Source of the DNA: Hoylesella oralis ATCC 33269
Lineage (GTDB): Bacteria; Bacteroidota; Bacteroidia; Bacteroidales; Bacteroidaceae
Reading direction: 5' to 3'
NCBI RefSeq assembly: GCF_000185145.2
Contig: NZ_GL833116.1
Location: 312,501 to 376,500 of the forward strand
DNA: 64,000 nucleotides
Positions 52,552 through 60,736 of the stretch are shown one piece after another. Each line of letters opens with the position of its first letter. The first letter of the stretch is position 1. Below the pieces are notes generated by a model that worked only from the letters and a program-made list of their open reading frames with translations, searched no databases and was not told where the DNA came from. A program made the translations under genes and the position numbers.

Positions 52552-53367
52552 TTAATAATCATCGTTTTCATCGGAGACGTCTTCCGCCTCCATATTCAAG
52601 TCTTCCGGTTCTGTATCGAAGGTTGTGCGATAGCTTTCTTCGGTCAGCTTATCTTCATCAAAAGTATCATCATCTTCATCTTCTGTATCATTGTCCGTTA
52701 TTTTGTTCAACTCTTCTTCGCCTTCATTTTCAGGTGTATTGGAGTCTTGCTCCTTTTCCTCTTCTTCAGATTCGAATTTCATTTTAGGTTTTTCAAATTC
52801 AGGTTTTTCTTTGGCAAAGATTGCTTCTACCCATGAACCCTTGGGTATCTCCAGAACTTCGAAGCCATCGTTAAGTTTTTTCTCATATGTCCCTCCCGGT
52901 TTGTGAAGACGGTCTTTGGGGAGTGTGGTCGTACTTATGTCGAAACCGCTCGTGATAATATCCTGAATACTTTGCGAAAGCGACTCCCAACCGCCGCCGA
53001 AATTACGTTCCAACACTTCGATAAGTTTGGTCGCAGAGATATGGCGTATATTCTCGTAGGTAAGATCGGTTACGCGCATGATAGGACGTTTCTTAATTGC
53101 CCAACGGACTTTTGCAGAGTCATCAATGCGTACCAGTCCGGTTTTGAAGCCTCGTTCCTCGTATTTGGCAACCACCTCGGGTTTGTCTATCTTTATTTCT
53201 TCGATATCGAATGCGCTACGAATGATATCAACATAATGACGCATGTTGCCTTTAAGATCGGCGTCTTTTTCTGCTGCCTCCCACATGCGGAAGATGTCGT
53301 TCTCCTGAATATCCCATACATTGCTCTTAGTCAATGTTTTTAGAGTTAAAACTTTTTGCTGTTTCAT
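52552..53367 (-). CDS. Unknown protein with a long acidic tail
   Basis: Soluble protein of 271 residues. The first about 185 residues look folded (LTKSNVWDIQENDIFRMWEAAEK, VRWAIKKRPIMRVTDLTYENIRHISATKLIEVLERNF given as positions 15-37 and 87-123). From about residue 190 to the end it is nearly all Glu, Asp, Ser and Thr (EEEEKEQDSN, NDTEDEDDDTFDED) and so disordered and strongly negative. The family is not recognised. The layout of basic or neutral head and polyanionic tail occurs in proteins that compete with nucleic acid for binding, such as RNA polymerase delta, but the head here is not that domain. Own consensus-like promoter at 53480-53511. Confidence 0.6.
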   Translation of the reverse strand: MKQQKVLTLKTLTKSNVWDIQENDIFRMWEAAEKDADLKGNMRHYVDIIRSAFDIEEIKIDKPEVVAKYEERGFKTGLVRIDDSAKVRWAIKKRPIMRVTDLTYENIRHISATKLIEVLERNFGGGWESLSQSIQDIITSGFDISTTTLPKDRLHKPGGTYEKKLNDGFEVLEIPKGSWVEAIFAKEKPEFEKPKMKFESEEEEKEQDSNTPENEGEEELNKITDNDTEDEDDDTFDEDKLTEESYRTTFDTEPEDLNMEAEDVSDENDDY

Positions 53368-53479
53368 ATCTTTTTAAATGCTTAATTCAAAATTGTTGCG
53401 ATTGGTGAGCGGTGTTAAATTTGTTTTTAAATAGTGTTGTTTCGTTGTCTCTTGTTCGTTTTTCTATATTTTTATGCTG

Positions 53480-53511
53480 CAAATGTAAGTACTTAATTCT
53501 TAATTCGCAAA
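53480..53511 (-). promoter_or_regulatory. Promoter of the acidic-tail gene
   Basis: On the minus strand TTTG (53508-53511), 20 bp, TACATTTG (53480-53487). The leader is about 105 nt. Confidence 0.65.
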
Positions 53512-53581
53512 CTTTTTGCAAGAAAAAATAAATGAAATAAAAAAACAATATATGCTATCTATCAATCATCGATCTTTTATG

Positions 53582-53589
53582 TATCTTTG
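53582..53589 (+). promoter_or_regulatory. -7 box of rarA
   Basis: TATCTTTG fits TAnnTTTG; the -33 element is weak. The ATG at 53594 is 4 nt after it, so the transcript is probably leaderless. Confidence 0.65.
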
Positions 53590-53593
53590 CAAC

Positions 53594-54868
53594 ATGAGTG
53601 AGCCATTAGCAGAGAGAATGCGTCCGCGCACGCTTGACGAGTATGTGGGGCAACAGCATTTAGTAGGAGAGGGGGCGGTGCTTCGCAAGATGATCGATGC
53701 CGGCCGTGTATCTTCGTTTATCTTATGGGGACCGCCGGGGGTAGGGAAAACTACGCTTGCACAGATTATTGCAAATAAATTAGAAACCCCATTCTATACC
53801 CTTAGCGCCGTAACGAGTGGTGTAAAAGACGTTCGAGATGCCATCGAACGTGCCAAAAGCAACAAATTCTTCAATACAGCTTCACCTATTTTGTTTATAG
53901 ATGAGATACATCGTTTCAGCAAATCGCAGCAAGATTCTCTTCTCGGTGCCGTAGAGCGGGGCGTTGTAACGTTGATCGGTGCCACTACCGAAAATCCTTC
54001 GTTCGAGGTAATCCGGCCTTTGCTTTCGCGTTGTCAGCTCTATGTATTGAAATCTCTTGAAAAGGAAGACTTGCTGAGCCTTCTTGAAAGGGCTGTTACG
54101 CAGGATGTAGAATTGCGAAAAAAGCATATTCTATTAAAGGAAACCGGAGCCATACTTCGGTATAGCGGCGGCGATGCCCGTAAATTGTTGAACATCTTGG
54201 AACTTGTTGTAGAGTCTGCGAATAGCGAAACCATCGAAATTACCGACGAGGTGGTGGTAAACCGTCTTCAGCAGAACCCGCTCGCATACGATAAAGACGG
54301 TGAAATGCACTACGATATTATCTCTGCATTCATCAAGAGTATCCGCGGTAGCGATCCGGATGCAGCACTTTATTGGATGGCTCGGATGATCGAAGGTGGG
54401 GAAGATCCGCAGTTCATAGCAAGAAGACTTGTTATCAGTGCCGCCGAAGATATAGGCTTGGCAAACCCTAATGCCTTGCTGCTTGCCAATGCAGCTTTCG
54501 ATGCTGTAATGAAGATAGGGTGGCCCGAAGGGCGTATTCCGCTTGCCGAAGCGGCAGTCTACTTGGCAACCAGTCCTAAAAGTAATTCTGCTTATTTAGG
54601 AATAGATACGGCCCTCGGCATTGTAAAAGAAACGGGTAATCAGCCTGTGCCCTTGCATTTGCGTAACGCACCGACACAACTTATGAAGCAGCTGGGCTAT
54701 CATGACGGCTATAAATATAGTCATGATTTCCCCGATCACTTCGTGGTACAGCAATATATGCCCGACGATTTGCAAGATATCAGAATATGGCATCCGCAGC
54801 ATTCGCCGTCGGAAGAGAAGCTGTTTCTGCAGATGCGTCGGTGTTGGGGTGAAAGGTTTAATGAATAA
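53594..54868 (+). CDS. rarA: Replication-associated recombination ATPase RarA (MgsA)
   Basis: AAA+ clamp-loader-like ATPase of 424 residues, close to the E. coli RarA (447). The N-terminus MSEPLAERMRPRTLDEYVGQ is diagnostic. Walker A is GPPGVGKTT (46-54), Walker B FIDEIHRF (Asp103-Glu104), and sensor 1 GATTENPSFEV. The C-terminal tetramerisation domain includes GSDPDAALYWMARMIEGGEDP and ends with the family's HDFPDHFVVQQYMPD. It acts at stalled replication forks. The open frame continues upstream but runs through the promoter, so the internal ATG is chosen. Confidence 0.95.
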   Translation: MSEPLAERMRPRTLDEYVGQQHLVGEGAVLRKMIDAGRVSSFILWGPPGVGKTTLAQIIANKLETPFYTLSAVTSGVKDVRDAIERAKSNKFFNTASPILFIDEIHRFSKSQQDSLLGAVERGVVTLIGATTENPSFEVIRPLLSRCQLYVLKSLEKEDLLSLLERAVTQDVELRKKHILLKETGAILRYSGGDARKLLNILELVVESANSETIEITDEVVVNRLQQNPLAYDKDGEMHYDIISAFIKSIRGSDPDAALYWMARMIEGGEDPQFIARRLVISAAEDIGLANPNALLLANAAFDAVMKIGWPEGRIPLAEAAVYLATSPKSNSAYLGIDTALGIVKETGNQPVPLHLRNAPTQLMKQLGYHDGYKYSHDFPDHFVVQQYMPDDLQDIRIWHPQHSPSEEKLFLQMRRCWGERFNE

Positions 54869-54895
54869 TGTTAAAGAAGAAAGGAATTTTAGCAG

Positions 54896-55852
54896 ATGAA
54901 AATTGTAATATTGGATGGCCATTGTGCAAATCCCGGCGACCTCTCGTGGAAGACATTGGAAGAGTTCGGGGAACTTACGGTTTACGACCGCACATCGAAA
55001 GCGAATGTCGTGGAACGTGCCAGAGATGCGGATGTTATACTTACCAATAAGGTGACGTTGCGATCGGATGTATTGAATAAACTGCCGAAACTGAAATATA
55101 TAGGAGTACTTGCAACGGGTTATAATATTATAGATACCGATGCGGCCAAGAAGCGCGGCATTATTGTTTGTAATATTCCGGCATACAGTACAAACAGTGT
55201 GGCGCAGATGGTCTTTGCACATATTCTTACTATCACGAATAGGGTAGAGCATTATACTGCGCAGATACGCGAAGGAAGATGGAGCCGCAATCCCGATTTC
55301 TGCTATTGGGATACGCCGTTTCATGAGCTCGCAGGAAAAACAATCGGTATTGTCGGACTTGGTGATATCGGTTGTAGAGTGGCCCGTATAGCTCATGAGT
55401 TCGGGATGGATGTGTATGCTTTTACGAGCAAGAATGCTTCCGATCTTCCCGAATGTATTCGGAAGACAACGATGGAGGGACTGCTTGCCGTGAGTGATGT
55501 TCTTACATTGCATTGTCCGCTTACCGAATCTACGCGCGAAATGATAAATAAAGACAGTCTGAAGCAGATGAAACGCGGGGCTATTCTCATTAATACCGCT
55601 CGCGGTCCGCTTGTGAACGAGCAGGATGTGGCCGATGCGCTCAGTTCGGGATACTTGGCAGCCTATGGTGCCGATGTAATGTGTGCAGAACCCCCATCAG
55701 AGGATAACCCTTTGTTCGGAGTACCCAACGCTTATCTTACGCCTCATGTGGCGTGGGCGACCATTGAGGCACGCCGAAGATTAGTGAATATTGCAGTGGC
55801 TAATGTGAAAGCTTTTGTAGACGGAGTACCACAAAACGTTGTCAATAAATAG
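54896..55852 (+). CDS. D-2-hydroxyacid dehydrogenase (glycerate/hydroxypyruvate type)
   Basis: NAD(P)-dependent oxidoreductase of 318 residues. The Rossmann motif is GLGDIG at 154-159, and the catalytic set is Arg236 (NTARG), Glu265 (CAEPP) and His284 (TPHVAWAT). Sequence blocks such as LATGYNIIDTDAAKKRGI and IPAYSTNSVAQMVFAHIL match the glycerate dehydrogenase (HprA) branch, but lactate or other 2-hydroxyacids cannot be excluded. It lies 27 bp after rarA and directly abuts the TRIC gene. Confidence 0.88.
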   Translation: MKIVILDGHCANPGDLSWKTLEEFGELTVYDRTSKANVVERARDADVILTNKVTLRSDVLNKLPKLKYIGVLATGYNIIDTDAAKKRGIIVCNIPAYSTNSVAQMVFAHILTITNRVEHYTAQIREGRWSRNPDFCYWDTPFHELAGKTIGIVGLGDIGCRVARIAHEFGMDVYAFTSKNASDLPECIRKTTMEGLLAVSDVLTLHCPLTESTREMINKDSLKQMKRGAILINTARGPLVNEQDVADALSSGYLAAYGADVMCAEPPSEDNPLFGVPNAYLTPHVAWATIEARRRLVNIAVANVKAFVDGVPQNVVNK

Positions 55853-56494
55853 ATGTTCTACGAAGATATCCAGATCGTTCATACTGTACAGCAGATAATA
55901 GAGTTCGTGGGAACCTTTGCCTTTGCCATATCCGGAATACGTCATGCAGCGGCAAAGCATTTCGATTGGTTCGGTGGATTTGTGTGCGGTTTTGCTGTTG
56001 CGATAGGTGGCGGTACTATTCGTGATGTGATGTTGGGCGTAACACCTTTTTGGATGACTTCCTCTCTTTACATCATTTGTACGGTTCTTGCACAGGTATT
56101 CGTTATTGTGTTTTCTCGCTCTTTAAAGCGTCTCGATAACGCATGGTTCGCTTTCGACACATTGGGGTTGGCATTGTTTACCATTGCCGGACTACAGAAG
56201 ACGCTTGCATGTGGGCACCCTTTTTGGGTGGCTATCATTATGGGGTGTATTACCGGTGCGGCCGGAGGCGTTATCCGCGACGTGCTTCTCAACAACGAGC
56301 CCGTTATCTTTCATAAAGAGATATATGCCATGGCGAGCATTCTCGGCGGTCTTGTTTATTGGTTACTCATGTATGCAGGATTCAGTGTAGGGATTGTGGC
56401 CGTTGTCACTTTTGTTATTATCTGTCTTGTGCGCTTTTTGGCTGTAAAATATCATATCTCACTTCCCATTTTGCATGGAGAAGAACAGGAATAA
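55853..56494 (+). CDS. TRIC/UPF0126 family cation channel (YicG-like)
   Basis: Inner-membrane protein of 213 residues with seven predicted helices. It shows the two repeated glycine motifs of the family, IGGGTIRDVMLG and AGGVIRDVLLN, one in each half. Prokaryotic TRIC proteins form trimeric monovalent cation channels. The ATG begins at the base after the stop of the dehydrogenase gene, so the two are translated together. Confidence 0.9.
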   Translation: MFYEDIQIVHTVQQIIEFVGTFAFAISGIRHAAAKHFDWFGGFVCGFAVAIGGGTIRDVMLGVTPFWMTSSLYIICTVLAQVFVIVFSRSLKRLDNAWFAFDTLGLALFTIAGLQKTLACGHPFWVAIIMGCITGAAGGVIRDVLLNNEPVIFHKEIYAMASILGGLVYWLLMYAGFSVGIVAVVTFVIICLVRFLAVKYHISLPILHGEEQE

Positions 56495-56537
56495 ACTATA
56501 GAAATAATAAGTTTCAGGATTATTAAAATTATATATT

Positions 56538-57098
56538 ATGAAGTGTAATGTACTAAAACTATCGATGAGTGTGGCAGCTTTGTTTCTTATGAGTTGCTCT
56601 GTTGCAAAGGATAACAAAACCGAAAAGAATATGAATTTAAACGGAAATATGAAGTTCGAAAAACCGGCAGACGAGGAGTTAAGGAAAAAACTTACCCCTT
56701 TGCAGTACGAGGTAACCCAGCATGCGGCTACCGAACGCCCTTATGATAACGAATACGATGGCGAGTTTCGTTCGGGTATCTATGTGGATATCGTGAGCGG
56801 AGAACCACTGTTTATTAGTTCTGACAAGTACGACAGTGGCTGCGGATGGCCTGCTTTTTCGCGACCAATTGATGATTCTTTGCTTGTTGAAATTACCGAT
56901 CGTTCTCATGGTATGGTTCGTACAGAGGTAAGAAGCAGGCGTTCCGGTTCGCATCTTGGCCATGTTTTTAACGACGGTCCTGCCAAAACGGGCGGCATGC
57001 GTTATTGTATCAACAGTGCTTCGCTACGTTTTATCCCCGAAGATAAGATGGAGTCAGAGGGCTACGGCAAGTATCTTAAATTGCTGAAAAAGAAATAG
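56538..57098 (+). CDS. msrB: Lipoprotein methionine-R-sulfoxide reductase (MsrB)
   Basis: Envelope enzyme of 186 residues that reduces methionine-R-sulfoxide in oxidised proteins. A lipobox LMSC gives Cys20. The MsrB core is clear: [54 protein letters not shown] and RYCINSASL with catalytic Cys157. The CxxC pairs that bind zinc in most MsrB proteins are replaced ([11 protein letters not shown]), so it belongs to the zinc-free form. Its place on the outer or periplasmic side suggests repair of exported proteins. It ends in a hairpin that overlaps its stop codon. Confidence 0.93.
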   Translation: MKCNVLKLSMSVAALFLMSCSVAKDNKTEKNMNLNGNMKFEKPADEELRKKLTPLQYEVTQHAATERPYDNEYDGEFRSGIYVDIVSGEPLFISSDKYDSGCGWPAFSRPIDDSLLVEITDRSHGMVRTEVRSRRSGSHLGHVFNDGPAKTGGMRYCINSASLRFIPEDKMESEGYGKYLKLLKKK

Positions 57099-57141
57099 TG
57101 TGTTTGTTGAATAAGATATTTAATAAACACACACCATCGTT
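57098..57141 (+). terminator. Terminator after msrB
   Basis: GTGTGTTTGTTGAATA pairs with TATTTAATAAACACAC (about 57117-57132; two G-U pairs), with CGTTTTATCC after. The stem starts at the last base of the msrB stop codon. Confidence 0.6.
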
Positions 57142-57429
57142 TTATCCGTCTTATATCGTATATGTAAGGCGGATAGAGCATTTGTGCAACTATAATATTT
57201 ATAACGTAGATGTGTCTTATTCGGAGCAGTTTTTGTAATTCTCGGTTATAGCCGATTGAAAAACAAGACGCTCTTGGCAATTCTATCATTCGTAATGTTT
57301 TCCGTTGTCTGCTGTACTCGTGTTATTCGAATATAAAGTTCATGAGAATAATAAATTGCTGATGCGGTTATAAGATTGTTCATTTTTTAAGCAGTAACGG
57401 AAAGAACAGGAGCGGGAGTGTTGATATAG
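57142..57429. other. Non-coding stretch between msrB and tRNA-Cys
   Basis: I see no gene, promoter or repeat that I can support in this AT-rich region. Confidence 0.6.
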
Positions 57430-57464
57430 AAGAAGGGAATTTCCTCATGAGAAATTCCCTTCTT
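57430..57464 (-). terminator. Terminator of tRNA-Cys
   Basis: AAGAAGGGAATTTC and GAAATTCCCTTCTT form a perfect 14-bp stem with a 7-nt loop, starting 4 nt after the tRNA 3' end on the minus strand. Confidence 0.8.
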
Positions 57465-57468
57465 GTTG

Positions 57469-57539
57469 AGGTACCTGGCAGAGTCGAACTGCCCTACACG
57501 GTTTTGCAGACCGTTACCTAACCGATCGGCCAAGGTACC
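57469..57539 (-). tRNA. tRNA-Cys (GCA)
   Basis: Reads 5'-GGTACCT ... AGGTACC-T-3' on the minus strand. The 7-bp acceptor stem is exact and the discriminator is U, as in Cys tRNAs. The anticodon arm ACGGT-CTGCAAA-ACCGT gives anticodon GCA. D stem GCC/GGT and T arm GGGCAGTTCGACTCTGCC are present. CCA is not encoded. It has its own promoter and terminator. Confidence 0.95.
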
Positions 57540-57558
57540 ATGGTGCTTAATGCGTGTG

Positions 57559-57590
57559 CAAAGATAAGATAAAATATTGTGCCAACCAAA
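57559..57590 (-). promoter_or_regulatory. Promoter of tRNA-Cys
   Basis: On the minus strand TTTG (57587-57590), 20 bp, TATCTTTG (57559-57566), ending 19 nt before the tRNA. Confidence 0.75.
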
Positions 57591-57597
57591 TTTTTAT

Positions 57598-57786
57598 TTA
57601 CTTTTTATGGTAGCAACTCGGTTTTCTCTTGCCTTTACCTTGCTGTAAAAGAAATTGATCGTGTATGGCACAGCCCTTGCATCCGTAGCATTTGTCGTCG
57701 GCATGGCGTATGGCTTGGTAGATGCGATAGCCGGCATAACCGACGGAAAGGCATAAAACAAATCCTATTATAATATACTGTACCAT
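57598..57786 (-). CDS. FeoB-associated Cys-rich membrane peptide
   Basis: Small protein of 62 residues: one membrane helix (IIIGFVLCLSVGYAGYRIY) followed by HADDKCYGCKGCAIH with Cys33, Cys36 and Cys39. The pattern matches the family found next to FeoB, thought to be involved in ferrous iron uptake. No feo gene lies in this window, so it is detached from its usual partner. It lies between tRNA-Cys and the glyA terminator. Confidence 0.78.
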   Translation of the reverse strand: MVQYIIIGFVLCLSVGYAGYRIYQAIRHADDKCYGCKGCAIHDQFLLQQGKGKRKPSCYHKK

Positions 57787-57817
57787 TTATTCTGAATAAG
57801 AGCGATAAAGACAGGTA

Positions 57818-57848
57818 AAGAGAATTGGGGTAACTTCCCAATTCTCTT
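57818..57848 (-). terminator. Terminator of glyA
   Basis: AAGAGAATTGGG and CCCAATTCTCTT form a perfect 12-bp stem with a 7-nt loop, 19 nt after the glyA stop on the minus strand; the U-tract is short. Confidence 0.7.
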
Positions 57849-57866
57849 CTTGTTATGAGTACCTCT

Positions 57867-59147
57867 TTAATATGCGAAAAGAGGATAATCTTTCATCGTT
57901 TCGTTTACTTTCTGGTGTACATGGCCGATCGATCGGTCGTTTTCAGGATCGTTGAGTACCTCCTCTATCAGTTCGGCAATAAGTTTCATCATATTCTCTT
58001 TTGCGCCACGAGTGGTCATGGCTGCTGTACCAAGACGGATGCCACTTGTCTGGAATGCAGAGCGGGTATCGAAAGGAACCATATTTTTATTTACCGTAAT
58101 GTCTGCTGCAACAAGGGCGTTTTCTGCCACTTTACCTGTGAGATCGGGGTATTTCGTGCGAAGGTCTACAAGCATAGAATGATTGTCTGTGCCTCCGCTA
58201 ACGATGGTGAAACCACGATCTGTAAGTTCTTGTGCAAGGACAGAGGCGTTGAGTTTCACCTGTGTTGCGTATTCTTTCCAAGAGGGTTGCAGGTTTTCAT
58301 AGAAACCTACCGCCTTTGCAGCTATGACATGTTCCAATGGGCCGCCCTGTGTACCGGGGAAAACAGCACTGTTGATCAGTTGACTCATCATCTTGAGTTC
58401 GCCTTTTTTGGTAGTAAGTCCCCAAGGATTTGCAAAGTCTTTCCCCATTAGGATAATGCCTCCGCGTGGTCCGCGTAGTGTCTTATGCGTAGTAGAAGTT
58501 ACGATATGGGCATATTTAACCGGATTTTCGAGCAGTCCGGCTGCAATCAATCCGGCCGGATGAGCCATATCTATCATCAGGAGTGCTCCTACTTCGTCGG
58601 CGATATGTCGCATACGTTTGTAATCCCATTCGCGACTGTAAGCCGAACCTCCGCCGATAATAAGTTTGGGTTTGTGTTCGTGAGCCAGTTTTTCCATTTC
58701 GTCATAATCTATACGGCCGGTTTCTTTGTTGAGGTTGTAACCTATGGGATTGTAGAGAATGCCGGATGTGTTGACGCGGCTTCCGTGAGATAAATGACCT
58801 CCGTGATCAAGATTTAAGCCTAAAAAAGTGTCGCCGGGCTTCAGGATCGCAAGCAATACAGCGGCATTTGCCTGTGCACCGGAATGCGGCTGTACGTTGG
58901 CGAACTCGGCACCGAATAGTTTCTTAACCCGCTCGAGTGCCAATTCTTCAACTTGGTCTACCACTTGACATCCGCCGTAATAACGCTTTCCGGGAAGCCC
59001 TTCTGCATACTTATTTGTGAGATAACTGCCCATTGCTTGCATTACTTCATTACTTACGAAGTTTTCAGAAGCAATCAATTCCATGCCTTTTAGCTGGCGC
59101 TGGTGTTCTTTTTCGATAAAATCGAAAATCTCTTGATCTCTTTGCAT
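57867..59147 (-). CDS. glyA: Serine hydroxymethyltransferase
   Basis: PLP enzyme of 426 residues converting serine and tetrahydrofolate to glycine and methylene-THF, the main source of one-carbon units. The PLP lysine is Lys222 in [14 protein letters not shown]. Other marks are ELIASENF, the [16 protein letters not shown] loop and QPHSGAQAN. It lies 62 bp after pyrI on the same strand, so nucleotide synthesis genes are grouped here; I see no clear promoter of its own. Confidence 0.97.
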   Translation of the reverse strand: MQRDQEIFDFIEKEHQRQLKGMELIASENFVSNEVMQAMGSYLTNKYAEGLPGKRYYGGCQVVDQVEELALERVKKLFGAEFANVQPHSGAQANAAVLLAILKPGDTFLGLNLDHGGHLSHGSRVNTSGILYNPIGYNLNKETGRIDYDEMEKLAHEHKPKLIIGGGSAYSREWDYKRMRHIADEVGALLMIDMAHPAGLIAAGLLENPVKYAHIVTSTTHKTLRGPRGGIILMGKDFANPWGLTTKKGELKMMSQLINSAVFPGTQGGPLEHVIAAKAVGFYENLQPSWKEYATQVKLNASVLAQELTDRGFTIVSGGTDNHSMLVDLRTKYPDLTGKVAENALVAADITVNKNMVPFDTRSAFQTSGIRLGTAAMTTRGAKENMMKLIAELIEEVLNDPENDRSIGHVHQKVNETMKDYPLFAY

Positions 59148-59209
59148 GATTATAAATGTTATTTGTTATATTACTTAATGCATGTTATAGCATTCTGGAA
59201 GGGGGAAAC

Positions 59210-59665
59210 TTAGCATAACTCTACCTTACTTATATCTTGCTCGGTATCGCAATAGTGGCATTTAAGAACGCCCTTGTCTTTGTCGACAATGTTGAAAATA
59301 GTATCCATAGGTTCGTTGTTTGTAATGCATTTGGGGTTGTTGCATTTTACAATACCGCGAAGTTCATCGGGAGTTTCGACCGTCTTTTTTTCCACAACCT
59401 CATAATCTTTAATGATGTTGAGCACAATTTTTGGGGCAACAACAGAGAGGCGGCTGATCTCTTCGTTGGTAAAGAATTTGTCGGAAACTTTAATAATTCC
59501 TTTCTTTCCAACCTTTCTGGATATGAAGTTGTTGCCTATGGTAACGGGAGTATCGAGGTCTTGTAAACTCAGTAGGTTTACTACCTGATAAGTTTTTTCG
59601 GCAGGAATATGATCGATGACCGTACCGTTCTCGATGGCAGCAACCAAACGTTCTTTCTTGTCCAT
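59210..59665 (-). CDS. pyrI: Aspartate carbamoyltransferase regulatory subunit
   Basis: Subunit of 151 residues that binds nucleotides and transmits allosteric control to PyrB. The zinc ligands are Cys108, Cys113, Cys136 and Cys139 (CNNPKC and CHYC). The N-terminal nucleotide-binding domain shows [16 protein letters not shown]. It starts 6 bp after pyrB. The presence of PyrI means that this ATCase is of the regulated dodecameric type. Confidence 0.96.
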   Translation of the reverse strand: MDKKERLVAAIENGTVIDHIPAEKTYQVVNLLSLQDLDTPVTIGNNFISRKVGKKGIIKVSDKFFTNEEISRLSVVAPKIVLNIIKDYEVVEKKTVETPDELRGIVKCNNPKCITNNEPMDTIFNIVDKDKGVLKCHYCDTEQDISKVELC

Positions 59666-59671
59666 GTTCGA

Positions 59672-60619
59672 TTAATGAATAATAGTTTTGTCTTGTTTGA
59701 TGTCTTCTAATGTAATTCCGAGACAGTAACAGAAAATGGCTTCTCGCGCATAGAGGCCGTTTTGTGCCTGTTGTATGTAGTAGGCATGTGGATTATCGTC
59801 TACATCGTAGGCGATTTCGTTAACGCGTGGAAGCGGGTGAAGGATGCGCATATTGGGTTTGGCGGCATGCAGCATTTCATTTTTCAAGATATATACGTTT
59901 TTGACGTGTTCATACTCCATCAGGTCGGAGAAGCGTTCTTTCTGCACACGAGTCATATATAGAATGTCTGCATCGGCTATTACTTTATCATTGAAAGCAG
60001 TATGCTCTTGATATTTTATGCCGTGTTCCTTGCAATATATCTTATATTCGGTAGGCATAGCCAGCTCTTTGGGTGCAATAAAATGGAAAGTCGGGTTGAA
60101 ATGGCGCATGGCGGTGATTAAAGAATGTACCGTGCGTCCATATTTCAGGTCGCCTATAAGATAGATGTTAAGATTATCGAGAGTGCCTTGAGTCTTATAA
60201 ATAGAATAGAGATCGAGCAGGCATTGTGAAGGATGCATGTGAGCTCCGTCGCCGGCATTGATAATCGGTTGGGGGGACACTTCGCTTGCATATTGGGCTG
60301 CTCCTTCGATATAATGACGCATAGCAATGATATCCGCATAATTACTAACCATGAGAATAGTATCTTTCAGCGTTTCTCCTTTGGTGACACTTGAGGCTTT
60401 TGCGTCGGAAAAGCCTATGACCTTGGCACCAAGCCGATTGGCTGCAGTTTCGAAACTAAGACGTGTGCGGGTGGATGGTTCGAAGAAAAGGGTGGCTACT
60501 ACTTTACCTTTAAGTAGTTCTCTGTTAGGATATTTCTCAAACTCTTGTGCCATCTCTATCAGATACATGATTTTTTCTTTAGAGAGATCGGCAATGGTCA
60601 CAAAATCATGTTTTCCCAT
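59672..60619 (-). CDS. pyrB: Aspartate carbamoyltransferase catalytic subunit
   Basis: Makes carbamoyl-aspartate, the first committed step of pyrimidine synthesis. At 315 residues it matches PyrB. The carbamoyl-phosphate loop [12 protein letters not shown] (STRTR at 49-53), the [10 protein letters not shown] motif and HPLPRVNEI are intact. First gene of a pyrB-pyrI operon (6-bp spacing), possibly read through into glyA. Confidence 0.97.
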   Translation of the reverse strand: MGKHDFVTIADLSKEKIMYLIEMAQEFEKYPNRELLKGKVVATLFFEPSTRTRLSFETAANRLGAKVIGFSDAKASSVTKGETLKDTILMVSNYADIIAMRHYIEGAAQYASEVSPQPIINAGDGAHMHPSQCLLDLYSIYKTQGTLDNLNIYLIGDLKYGRTVHSLITAMRHFNPTFHFIAPKELAMPTEYKIYCKEHGIKYQEHTAFNDKVIADADILYMTRVQKERFSDLMEYEHVKNVYILKNEMLHAAKPNMRILHPLPRVNEIAYDVDDNPHAYYIQQAQNGLYAREAIFCYCLGITLEDIKQDKTIIH

Positions 60620-60702
60620 TTATATCTTGTTGAATGTTACGATTTCGTGTGCTAAGATAATCATAATTTTTTGTTTATATGCTTTATTTCAAAAGAATAT
60701 TG

Positions 60703-60710
60703 TATTTTTG
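60703..60710 (+). promoter_or_regulatory. -7 box of the class A PBP gene
   Basis: TATTTTTG fits TAnnTTTG. The leader is about 20 nt. Confidence 0.55.
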
Positions 60711-60736
60711 CATCAAATATTTTTTAGCAACTCGGA

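Noticed and set aside
53516..53593. Upstream start for RarA
   Set aside because: It includes the promoter, and the conserved RarA N-terminus begins at the internal ATG.
57579..57773. Plus-strand frame opposite the Cys-rich peptide
   Set aside because: The minus-strand reading has a family pattern (membrane helix plus CxxCxxC); this one has none.
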